DNA from: Rhizorhapis suberifaciens
GTDB lineage: Bacteria; Pseudomonadota; Alphaproteobacteria; Sphingomonadales; Sphingomonadaceae
Assembly: GCF_014200045.1 (NCBI RefSeq)
Contig: NZ_JACHOV010000003.1
Coordinates: 142,001 to 206,000, forward strand
DNA length: 64,000 nt
Direction of reading: 5' to 3'
Positions 53,149 to 61,263 of this stretch are shown here, in pieces (the stretch's first letter is position 1; every line of letters starts with the position of its first letter). Position numbers and translations under genes: made by a program. The notes beneath the pieces were generated by a model. That model made no database searches and was not told the DNA's origin. It saw nothing but the letters and a program-made list of their open reading frames with translations.

Positions 53149-54546
53149 TCAGCGGCGCCCGAAGGCCAGCCGTTTGGTGTTGACGAGATGTCGCCAGCTA
53201 ATCGGTTCGGTCGAACTATTGCCGCCCCAGGTTCCGGACCCTTGCATGAAGGAGATCGGAATATCGGCACTCTCGCCCAGCATGCCGTGGGTGGCAGACG
53301 TGTTGGTAAGAATACGGCCAACAGGCATGATCCTGGCGTATCGATCGATTTCGGCAAGATCCGTGCTGTGGATGACGGCCGTATGACCAGCGCCTTCCTT
53401 CAACAAGAGTTCGGCGGATAGATCGATCCCGTCATTAGGCCCGGCGACCGACAGCGTCAGGAGGGGGGCCATTTTTTCACGGGTAAGAAACGGATATGTA
53501 CCATGCGTCAAAGGCAACACCAGGACCTTGACGCCTTCGCCGGAGATGCCCGCCTGCGCCGCAAGCGTTGGGCCGTCGACGCCGATCAATTCGCGTTTCA
53601 GGCTACCTTTTTCAACGTCAAACAAGGCTGGGACCACCGTTTCGACCTCGCTCGGTGTGATGACACGAGCGCCGGCCTTACCCAGCGCCTCGACGAAAGC
53701 CTCGCGCACTGCGGGATGGACGACGATATTGCTCTCCGACCCGCAGACAATGCCATTGTCATAAGACTTGCCGCGCACGATATCGCGCGCCGCTCGGTCA
53801 AGATCGGCGCTTTTTGCGATATAGGCTGGGACGTTCCCCGGTCCGACGCCAAACGCGGGTTTGCCCGAGCTATAGGCTTCACGAACGAGCTGAGAGCCTC
53901 CGGTCGCCAGGATCATCTGAACCCCTTCATGACGCATCAGATGATGAGTCTTTTCGCGGCTTGGTGCGGTGCAGCTCTGCACAAGCCCGCCGGGCAGCCC
54001 TTCTTTGGCAAGAACGCCCTGGATCGTGGCAACGACTTCATCACCGAGCATGGCGGCGCCCCGTGGATAGCTGACGATCAGCGCATTGCGGGTCTTTAGG
54101 CATAGGAGCGCTTTGAACAAGGAATTAGGGACCGGATTAGTCAATGGGGAAACGGCGAAGACAACCCCTATTGGGGCCGCATATTCGATGCTCGATTGAC
54201 CTTCGCCGATGCGGCCAATGGTCCGCGCGCCGTAGAGCCCTTGCATGACTTCGTTCAGCACCAGACCAAGCTTGTGGGTTTTGTCGGTGAGATTACCGAT
54301 CCTGGTGGCGGCTAGCTCTCGCTCGGCCCAACGTTGCTGGTCCCGGCGGAATGTCTCGACCAGAGCGACCGCGACCGCGTCCAAGCGCCTATCGTCGAGT
54401 TCGACGATGCTCCGCTGTGCGTTCGTGGCCAGGCAGACCAGCCGATCAATCTCCTGCATTGCCTCCGAAGCGTCGGCGGCGGGATTCGTTTTGGACTGAG
54501 GCTGCTCAAATGCTCCGGCGCGGTCAGAATTTGCTGTTAATGCCAT
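53149..54546 (-). CDS. Acylating (CoA-dependent) aldehyde dehydrogenase
   Basis: 465 residues related to EutE/PduP/AdhE-N enzymes rather than to classical ALDHs. It has PIGVVFAVSPLTNPVPNSLF, GVGPGNVPAYI and the catalytic Cys268 in YDNGIVCGSESN, then HGMLGESADIPISFMQGSGTW near the end. Such enzymes interconvert acyl-CoA and aldehyde with NAD(P)H. Here the neighbours suggest reduction of an (hydroxy)anthraniloyl-CoA to a 2-aminobenzaldehyde. It lacks the N-terminal microcompartment-targeting helix typical of EutE/PduP. Confidence 0.85.
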   Translation of the reverse strand: MALTANSDRAGAFEQPQSKTNPAADASEAMQEIDRLVCLATNAQRSIVELDDRRLDAVAVALVETFRRDQQRWAERELAATRIGNLTDKTHKLGLVLNEVMQGLYGARTIGRIGEGQSSIEYAAPIGVVFAVSPLTNPVPNSLFKALLCLKTRNALIVSYPRGAAMLGDEVVATIQGVLAKEGLPGGLVQSCTAPSREKTHHLMRHEGVQMILATGGSQLVREAYSSGKPAFGVGPGNVPAYIAKSADLDRAARDIVRGKSYDNGIVCGSESNIVVHPAVREAFVEALGKAGARVITPSEVETVVPALFDVEKGSLKRELIGVDGPTLAAQAGISGEGVKVLVLPLTHGTYPFLTREKMAPLLTLSVAGPNDGIDLSAELLLKEGAGHTAVIHSTDLAEIDRYARIMPVGRILTNTSATHGMLGESADIPISFMQGSGTWGGNSSTEPISWRHLVNTKRLAFGRR

Positions 54547-54608
54547 GCCAAACTCCCGATTATATCAGATTGGGGATGCTCTTGACCGGATGCTCCCGGC
54601 AGACGTTT

Positions 54609-55343
54609 TCACCACGCGATACTTTTGCGCATGGCGAAGAACTTTCCATTCTGGCTACGGTCGGCCTGGACGGCGAGCCAAACCGCGGTATCGGCGCCCT
54701 CAGCAGGACTAAATGGAGCGCTGGTGGAATTGATCTCATCGTCAAGATCGGTGCGGCACCAGCCGGGACTGCAGACACTGACAGCAATCCCCTCCTCCTG
54801 AAGCTCCTTGGCGAATGCGAGAGAAAGCATGTTCAGCGCGGCCTTTGAGGCGCGATACGTCGGCGCAAGAACGGCAGCGTAGCGGCTTTCAGGGTCCGAC
54901 GCCTGAGCCATTGCACCCAGATCGCTGGAGACATTGACGATCCGCGCATCTTGGGAACGCCTCAACAGGGGCAAAAATGCCTGAATAGTCCTCATTGGGC
55001 CAACGACATTAGTCGCAAGCTGCGCCTCGAATGCGGCGACCGTGGCTTCCGAAGGCTGCCGCAGCGACTCTCGCATGATGCCGGCATTGTTGATGAGGAC
55101 GTCCAGGCGATCGACCCGCTGTTCCAAATCCTCAGCCGCAGCCCGGACCGAATGATCGTCGGTCACATCGATCAGGAGAGCCTGGGCGTGTAATCCCGCG
55201 TCTTTCAATTGGTCGGTTGCAGCTGTCGCATTTTCCATGCTGCGCGCGCCGACAATGACGTCATGGCCCTGTTCGGCAATCTTGCAAGCAATCTCGAAGC
55301 CAATACCACGATTGGCGCCTGTAATGAGACAGACTTTCCTCAT
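54609..55343 (-). CDS. Short-chain dehydrogenase/reductase, carbonyl reductase-like
   Basis: 244 residues with cofactor motif TGANRGIGFEIACKIAEQG, NNAG, catalytic Ser in VNVSSDLG and YRASKAALNM (Tyr-x3-Lys, as YxxSK). TGANRGIGFEIA and the GWCRTDL region are typical of CBR-type carbonyl reductases with NADPH preference. In this operon it could reduce the aldehyde formed by the upstream-encoded acylating dehydrogenase. ATG 55343 is chosen over an open frame to 55391. Confidence 0.85.
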   Translation of the reverse strand: MRKVCLITGANRGIGFEIACKIAEQGHDVIVGARSMENATAATDQLKDAGLHAQALLIDVTDDHSVRAAAEDLEQRVDRLDVLINNAGIMRESLRQPSEATVAAFEAQLATNVVGPMRTIQAFLPLLRRSQDARIVNVSSDLGAMAQASDPESRYAAVLAPTYRASKAALNMLSLAFAKELQEEGIAVSVCSPGWCRTDLDDEINSTSAPFSPAEGADTAVWLAVQADRSQNGKFFAMRKSIAW

Positions 55344-55404
55344 TTGGTTTCTCCATTCATGATTGGCGCGGCGACAGCGTCGACTTTTCAACCGCCTTCA
55401 CGCC

Positions 55405-57018
55405 TCAAGCCGAAAGGCTTTGGGATGCGATCCGCAAGGTACGTTTAAGTTTCTTGCCGGTCGCGCCGACATTTAGGTGGGCTGACTGCATTTCGATGGC
55501 GTCGATCGCGATAAAGCCGCGTTCGGCCATCAGATCGTTGATCCGATGCAGAAGTTCGGTTGATGACAGGCTTACAACATTCTCGCGAAGCTCAATCAAG
55601 GCGATTATCTTGTTGGAACCGCTCGCGTCCAAACGACCAACTATGCTGATCTCGAACACCTCAGGCAATCGCTTCATGAGCCACTCTTCAACCTGGCAAC
55701 TATAAAGCGTGCCGCCCTCCGTGTGGATCACGTCTGACGTACGATCTACGAAATAAAATAGGCCGTTTTCATTAAAGTAGACAAGGTCACCGGTGAGCCA
55801 GTACCCATCGATCTTGTTTTTCTCGCTAAGGGAATGGTTGTTCCAATAGCCCTTGGTGAGCGATTTCGAGATAATACCGAGTCTGCCTACTTCGCCTATT
55901 CTGACCCGTTTGCCATTGTCGTCGAATACCGCCGGCCTGATCCAGGGGAACGGCTTGCCGATGCAGCGGTCATATCGGTTGGTTTCTGACGAGTGGACGT
56001 TCCTGAACGCTGCAAAGGCGATTTCGGAAGAACCCAGATTATCGACGAAGCGCGAGCCGGGATAACGGATGCCATCCTTTATGTGATGGCCTTTAGCAAT
56101 CAACGCCTTGATGTGGGACTCGTGATTGGCATCGCCGGTCGCGATCCAATGCATCACGGAGCCCAGATCCCATTGCGACAAGTCCATCCGGCAGAGATCG
56201 ACGAACACTTTTGGGAAGGCTATTACCAAATCCGGACCGACGCGATCGATTGCATTGAGTAGCGCCGCCGGTTCTTTGCGGGAAGCGATGGAAACCCTCG
56301 CCCCCCGGCTGAGGCTAAGCATCAGGAGGGTCATAGCCGCACCATGTGAATGCGGCAGGGCGGACAGAACATGCTCCCCCTTTTGACGGACAATCTGCTC
56401 GCGCACACCGTGGAACATGCTCTCGTGGGTGAAGATTGCAGGCTTAGGCAGGCCTGTGGTTCCAGAGGTATGGCCGATCATCATGATGTCGTCGGGCTGG
56501 TGGCGGAACGGTTCCGGACGAGGCGGAAAATCTCGACGATTCTTGATGCGATCAATCGGAATGACCGTCGTCGGCAAACCGGCGAAAAGGTCTGCCATCA
56601 TTGCGGCACGGACCTTATCAACGATCAAGAATTTGGAGCGTACGATGGTGACAAATTCGACGAGAATTTCAGGCCCCAGTACGCCATTGATCGGGTTGGG
56701 AATAGCGCCGATCGAGTTGAGCGCAACGAAATGCAAGAAATAGTCGAAATCATCGCCAAGGTAGACAGAAACTACGTCGCGCGCCTCGACGCCTTCAGCA
56801 AGATAGGCGCTGGCAAGTAGGTCGGTCCTCGCGACGATGTCGCACAGGGTCAAAGGTTCATCTTCAGTGCTGGTTTCACCGAGAAGAACGACAGCGGTCT
56901 CTTGTTCCTCGGGGGCGATTGCAGCATTCAGTTTGTAGACGAAGTTGCCGGCACCTGCCGTTTCATCGGAAAGGACCGCATCAAGGCAGCGTTCACGAAG
57001 ACTATTCAGTTTCAACAT
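55405..57018 (-). CDS. AMP-forming acyl/aryl ligase (second of the operon)
   Basis: 537 residues of the ANL superfamily: MIGHTSGTTGLPKPAIFTHES (P-loop), NLGSSEIAFAAF in place of the usual YGxTE, GYWLTGDLVYFNENGLFYFVDRTSD, and the catalytic Lys region GATGKKLKRTLR. It lacks the benzoate-CoA-ligase signature of its operon partner, so a different acid is likely activated, either to a CoA ester or for transfer to an amine. The substrate cannot be predicted from sequence. Confidence 0.85.
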   Translation of the reverse strand: MLKLNSLRERCLDAVLSDETAGAGNFVYKLNAAIAPEEQETAVVLLGETSTEDEPLTLCDIVARTDLLASAYLAEGVEARDVVSVYLGDDFDYFLHFVALNSIGAIPNPINGVLGPEILVEFVTIVRSKFLIVDKVRAAMMADLFAGLPTTVIPIDRIKNRRDFPPRPEPFRHQPDDIMMIGHTSGTTGLPKPAIFTHESMFHGVREQIVRQKGEHVLSALPHSHGAAMTLLMLSLSRGARVSIASRKEPAALLNAIDRVGPDLVIAFPKVFVDLCRMDLSQWDLGSVMHWIATGDANHESHIKALIAKGHHIKDGIRYPGSRFVDNLGSSEIAFAAFRNVHSSETNRYDRCIGKPFPWIRPAVFDDNGKRVRIGEVGRLGIISKSLTKGYWNNHSLSEKNKIDGYWLTGDLVYFNENGLFYFVDRTSDVIHTEGGTLYSCQVEEWLMKRLPEVFEISIVGRLDASGSNKIIALIELRENVVSLSSTELLHRINDLMAERGFIAIDAIEMQSAHLNVGATGKKLKRTLRIASQSLSA

Positions 57019-57078
57019 GTTGAGCTCCCGTTAGCCGTTCCCATTGGGTTGGGGGCGAAGGACGATCTGCGGTGGGTC

Positions 57079-57684
57079 TCAGTGTGTGCTGCGCACGAAG
57101 TTTTCCATCATTGCCATGCCGTGTTCGGTGAGGATGGATTCAGGGTGAAATTGCAGTCCGCAGATCGGCCAATCACGATGGGCAAGGCCCATGATCTGCG
57201 ATCCGGTAGGACCGGCTGCAGCCGCCTGCGCCCCACTGGAACCGTCCGAAACGGTCGCGATTACATCAAAACGATCCGGTATGGCCTCGACGATGAGCGA
57301 GTGATAGCGGCCGACAATGGTATCTTGAGGAATATTCTCAAAGATGCCGGCGCCGGAATGGCGGATCGGTGAGGATTTGCCGTGATACGGCAGATCCGCC
57401 TTCACCACCCGACCTCCGAACGCTGCCGCAATGCACTGATGACCGAGGCATATGCCCAGAATAGGTTTGCGACCTGCAAAGGCGCGGATCACATCGACGG
57501 ATATGCCGGCCTGAACGGGGGAACAGGGACCGGGCGAGATAGTGATTGCATCCGGATTAAGCGCATCGATCGTTGATATGTCTAACTCGTCATTGCGGCG
57601 AACGACGACATGCTCACCGAGCATTTCGAGAGATTGCGCGACATTATAGGTGAAGGAGTCATAGTTATCGATCAAAAGATGCAT
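57079..57684 (-). CDS. Anthranilate synthase glutaminase subunit (TrpG/PabA-like)
   Basis: 201 residues, class I glutamine amidotransferase: LLIDNYDSFTYNVAQSLEM, ISPGPCSPVQAG, nucleophile Cys in ILGICLGHQCIAAAFGG and His/Glu in GLQFHPESILTEHG. It supplies ammonia to the large subunit encoded just upstream, whose gene it overlaps by about 20 bases. It is a second, cluster-associated copy in style; the trp operon copy is not in this window. Confidence 0.92.
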   Translation of the reverse strand: MHLLIDNYDSFTYNVAQSLEMLGEHVVVRRNDELDISTIDALNPDAITISPGPCSPVQAGISVDVIRAFAGRKPILGICLGHQCIAAAFGGRVVKADLPYHGKSSPIRHSGAGIFENIPQDTIVGRYHSLIVEAIPDRFDVIATVSDGSSGAQAAAAGPTGSQIMGLAHRDWPICGLQFHPESILTEHGMAMMENFVRSTH

Positions 57685-59203
57685 CGCCCTGCACTCCGCT
57701 TTTAGTCGTTTCAACCAGTGCGGCAGCGGCGGACACGCCGCCCATCTTTTCGACGGTCTCCTGCCATTCCCGTTCGGGATGAGAGTCGAAAACGACGCCC
57801 GCGCCGGCCTGGAAATGGAGTTGGCCTTGGTCGAGCACTGCCGTGCGGATCGCGATCGCCTGATCGAGATCGCCGCTGTCGTCGATGAATCCGATTGAAC
57901 CGCCGTAGATCCCGCGCGATACCGGCTCGAGTTCGCGAATAATCTCAATAGCGCGGATCTTCGGCGCACCGCTTAAAGTTCCCGCCGGAAAAGTCGAAGC
58001 GATAACGTCTATGGGATCTATTTCGGGGCGTTTGCGGGCGGATACAGTTGAAGCGAGATGCATGACATGAGAGAAGCGTTCGACGATCATCTTCTCATCG
58101 ACGCGCACTGATCCAGCTTCTGCTATCCGGCCAAGATCGTTGCGAGCCAAGTCGATGAGCATCACATGCTCGGCCGTTTCCTTTTCATCGGCTACCAGTT
58201 CCGCAGCGAGGCGAGCGTCTTCGTCGGGGCATGTGCCGCGGCGGCGCGTACCGGCCAGCGGGCGGGATCGAAGATTCCCCTCAATTGACCGAACCAGCAT
58301 TTCTGGCGAAGCGCCAACAACCGTCTTGTTTTCGGTTTGAAGATGAAAACTATACGGCGAGGGATTTATCGTCGTAAGCACACGATAAAGTTCGAGGGAA
58401 GTTATGTCCGAATGACGGGTTGCCAAACGCGCAAGCACAACCTGCATCGTGTCGCCGGCGATGATGTAATCCCGAATGACGTCAACATTCTTCTCATAGT
58501 CGGCCTTGGCGATATCGCCGTCGTCTAAAACCGCGGGAGGTTTGGCGACAGTCCGCACCGCAGCGATGGGTTCACCGGGCTGATCACGGGCTTTGGAGCG
58601 CAGCAAATCTATGGCCCGCGCGGTCCGGTCAAGAAATGCTTCCGCTTGGTGCATTGAAGCGGACGTACCGTCGCTGTGGGCGATCAAGTTGATGATGCCC
58701 GCCTTGTGATCAAAAACTACAAGGTCCCTGCAGACCCATTGCAAAATATCGGGCAAATCGACAATACTGGACTTGCGCGCTTGCCATCGGACGCCGGGCT
58801 CAAAAACGGATACGGCCTCGAAGCCGAAATATCCGAAGAGACCGCCGGTGAAAGGAGGTAGCGGAGGCGAGCAGGACGAGCGGACTGTCGGCGTCATCCT
58901 CCGCCGCAACGCGTCGAGCGGGTCGCCGTAGCTTCGACGAACCGTTCCATTCCCAATCATCTCGATCACCTCGTGCCCGGTGATCGCCACCTTCTCGGTT
59001 AGATCAAAGCCAATATAGGAATAGGATGGCGTAAATGTTTCACCATTTTTGGATGTCGTTTCAAAAAGGAAACTGTCCCCGTCTCCCTTGAGCGATGCAT
59101 AGACATCGAGCGGGGAAACCTCATTCGGTAGACGGCGCAAATGAAGACACAATTCAGTCGATGTTTCAGAAGCCTCGAACTTGGTTGGATTAAGAAAATT
59201 CAT
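57665..59203 (-). CDS. Anthranilate synthase component I (TrpE-like)
   Basis: 512 residues of the chorismate-utilizing family. RPLAGTRRRGTCPDED has Ala where PabB has Lys and where MST-type salicylate/isochorismate enzymes also differ, and LIDLARNDLGRIA plus TFPAGTLSGAPKIRAIEII support anthranilate formation from chorismate. NPSPYSFHLQ replaces the NPSPYMF of TrpE. I do not see a clear LLES-type tryptophan feedback motif at the N-terminus, so it may be insensitive to tryptophan. It lies between an aryl-CoA ligase and the TrpG-like gene. Confidence 0.9.
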   Translation of the reverse strand: MNFLNPTKFEASETSTELCLHLRRLPNEVSPLDVYASLKGDGDSFLFETTSKNGETFTPSYSYIGFDLTEKVAITGHEVIEMIGNGTVRRSYGDPLDALRRRMTPTVRSSCSPPLPPFTGGLFGYFGFEAVSVFEPGVRWQARKSSIVDLPDILQWVCRDLVVFDHKAGIINLIAHSDGTSASMHQAEAFLDRTARAIDLLRSKARDQPGEPIAAVRTVAKPPAVLDDGDIAKADYEKNVDVIRDYIIAGDTMQVVLARLATRHSDITSLELYRVLTTINPSPYSFHLQTENKTVVGASPEMLVRSIEGNLRSRPLAGTRRRGTCPDEDARLAAELVADEKETAEHVMLIDLARNDLGRIAEAGSVRVDEKMIVERFSHVMHLASTVSARKRPEIDPIDVIASTFPAGTLSGAPKIRAIEIIRELEPVSRGIYGGSIGFIDDSGDLDQAIAIRTAVLDQGQLHFQAGAGVVFDSHPEREWQETVEKMGGVSAAAALVETTKSGVQGDASFDR

Positions 59204-59227
59204 GCTGAATCTCCAAGGACTGGAACA

Positions 59228-60790
59228 TCAATTGGCGAGCGCCTCACGCGCAACTGCCATAAGTGTTTGTCGGCAAAGCTTGCCATTATTGTTGGTTGGA
59301 AGTTCGGCGATCTGGAGATGCAGGATCGGCCGTTTATAGCGCTCAAGTCGCTTGGCGATTATATTGTAAGGCGTATCAATCGCAATTCCGTCGGTCTTAC
59401 CTTCCACGGTGAAAAGTACAGGCCGAATTTCGCCGTCTGCTTCGCTTGCTGGAACGACAATTGCCTCGACAAGATTGGGACAGCTATGCTTGACGAGGCT
59501 CTCGATCTCGAAGGGTGATACCCAACGGCCGTAAACCTTGAACCGGTCGTCGGAACGGCCTTTGAAATAGAGAAAGCCACATTCGTCGCGAGAGAAGAGG
59601 TCGCCAGTGGCGAACCAGCCATGATCGAACCGCTCAGCGGTTAGATCGTCGCGGCCGAGATAACCGATCGATCTGGCGGGAGAATGAACATGAAGTTCGC
59701 CAATCTCCCCCGCTTCGACCGGATTGCCGGCGGCGTCGCGAATTTCGACCTGAATATCCGGCAGCACGCGTCCAAGGCTACCTTCGGGGGTGGACTCGGG
59801 ATAGTCCGCCGCCGATAGATGAAAGAGCTCTGTCGATCCGTAGCCTTCATAAAGCCGGCTGCCAAAGCGTTGCTCAAAAGCGGCCTTAAGATGGTGCGGA
59901 AGGCTGGCGCCGGACGCCACAACAGCGCGCGCGCTTTCAAAGAGGCTTCGCTCTTCCGTCAGCAGCCGACGATAAAGGCTTGGCACCGCAAAGACCATAG
60001 TCGGACGGAAACGCTTGATGTTTTCGACAACCAAATGGGGTTGGGCCCAACGCGGATCGAGAATGGCGGAGGCTCCGGCATAAAGCGGAAAAAGAATGCT
60101 CGCACCCTGACCGAAGCCGAAAAAGGTTTTTGATGTGGCATAGATGATATCGTTCGAATCCATGCCAAACAAGGCTTCGCCGATCATGCGGCACCCTTCA
60201 AGTGCCGCTCGGCTGGCATGCATCACGCCCTTTGGCTCACCGCTCGATCCCGAGGTATATTGCAGGAAGGACAATGCTTCGGGGTCTTTTTCAACAAAAT
60301 CCGACCAAGTGGGATCAGCCCCGGCGCCTGGAAATCCGATCGGATTCGTCATCCCGACAAAGCGTTCAATCACAATGATTGCAGACGCGAGACCGGCGGC
60401 CTTGGTGGCCACATGCATACGCGTTTCATCTCCGGTCCCGATGAAAATGGCACGGGGACGGCTGCCATCCATGATGGACACCAGGTTCTTTTCGTCCTGG
60501 CGGGGGCTAAGGATTGCAGGAATCGCGCCTATAGCGAGGCTTGCCAGAAATAGCACGACGAGTTCCAGGTCATCGTCCAGCAAGAGCAGCACACGGTCTC
60601 CAGCGGCAATGCCAACAGCAACAAGCGCTGAGGCTGTCTGGCGCACGGACTTATCAAGATCTCCATAGGTTATGCATCGGTCTGGCGTCAGAAATGCGAT
60701 TGCGGTGGGCGACTTGTCGGCAAGTAATCGTGCGGCAATGTTCCAGCGACCAATCCCTACATCTGTCGATGATCGTTCAAGCGTTGTCAT
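59228..60790 (-). CDS. Benzoate/anthranilate-CoA ligase family enzyme
   Basis: 520 residues from ATG 60790 (AAGGGAG upstream). QYTSGSSGEPKGVMHASRAA (P-loop) and SKTFFGFGQGASILFPLYAGA are signatures of the benzoate-CoA ligase family, which includes anthranilate-CoA ligases such as PqsA-type enzymes; YEGYGSTELFH, FATGDLF and the C-terminal NNNGKLCRQTL Lys complete the ANL set. It is first in the anthranilate operon, 24 bases upstream of trpE. Inferred product: anthraniloyl-CoA. Confidence 0.87.
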   Translation of the reverse strand: MTTLERSSTDVGIGRWNIAARLLADKSPTAIAFLTPDRCITYGDLDKSVRQTASALVAVGIAAGDRVLLLLDDDLELVVLFLASLAIGAIPAILSPRQDEKNLVSIMDGSRPRAIFIGTGDETRMHVATKAAGLASAIIVIERFVGMTNPIGFPGAGADPTWSDFVEKDPEALSFLQYTSGSSGEPKGVMHASRAALEGCRMIGEALFGMDSNDIIYATSKTFFGFGQGASILFPLYAGASAILDPRWAQPHLVVENIKRFRPTMVFAVPSLYRRLLTEERSLFESARAVVASGASLPHHLKAAFEQRFGSRLYEGYGSTELFHLSAADYPESTPEGSLGRVLPDIQVEIRDAAGNPVEAGEIGELHVHSPARSIGYLGRDDLTAERFDHGWFATGDLFSRDECGFLYFKGRSDDRFKVYGRWVSPFEIESLVKHSCPNLVEAIVVPASEADGEIRPVLFTVEGKTDGIAIDTPYNIIAKRLERYKRPILHLQIAELPTNNNGKLCRQTLMAVAREALAN

Positions 60791-60899
60791 GGTCGCTCCC
60801 TTCAGGAATTCGAACTGGGCTGGGAGGCAAACGACGTGGCAATGCCCGAATTTCGACGTCGAGGCGAAGATCGTAGATGTCTGATTGAGTTTTTTGCAT
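60777..60899 (-). CDS. Small ORF leading the anthranilate operon, unknown
   Basis: A 40-codon frame starting MQKTQSDIYDLRLDVEIRAL and ending EGSDHDNA, with GGAG eight bases upstream. It overlaps the ligase start by 14 bases, consistent with translational coupling. It has no Trp codons, so it is not a trp-type attenuation leader. The acidic front and Pro/Arg-rich middle do not match a family I know. It could be a leader, a small partner protein or a peptide substrate; an alternative is that the ligase itself starts further upstream. Confidence 0.42.
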   Translation of the reverse strand: MQKTQSDIYDLRLDVEIRALPRRLPPSPVRIPEGSDHDNA

Positions 60900-61263
60900 C
60901 GTGTTTTCTCCATTTGATTAATTGTGGAGATGTACGATAAAATATATTTATCAAGCATATGCGCGCTCGATAATCACGAATAATTCTTCTGATTTTAATT
61001 GAAAAAACTTTACATAATGCTCAACGCAATATTGCGTAATAGAGGAATTTAGTTCGTAACTTTATTAAATTACTTATGTTTGCCTTGCACATATTCCATG
61101 ATTCGAAATATAATTCGCTACAACCGAATATCAACTGTCTATTTCGACAGGTTAAGCGCATGAGGCGTCAATATTTCTTCACGACTGCATGAAGTCAGAT
61201 CGAGAATGGATTTATCTTCGGTTCGAGTGCGACTCAGACTTCGCTGCCCCCCCATGAGGCGTC
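60900..61263. promoter_or_regulatory. AT-rich upstream region of the anthranilate operon with 14-bp palindrome
   Basis: About 360 bases, clearly AT-richer than surrounding coding DNA, between the anthranilate operon and the MocR-type gene. It includes the perfect palindrome ACGCAATATTGCGT (61024-61037), about 125 bases upstream of the small leader ORF, a plausible operator. No gene seen. Confidence 0.55.

Noticed and set aside
57665-59203. PabB (aminodeoxychorismate synthase) assignment for the chorismate enzyme
   Set aside because: The key position reads LAGT as in TrpE, not KGT as in PabB, and the neighbours use anthranilate-type chemistry.
51408-60790. Alkylquinolone (PQS-type) cluster
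   Set aside because: Anthranilate synthase and a CoA ligase are present, but no PqsB/C/D-type ketosynthase is in the operon.
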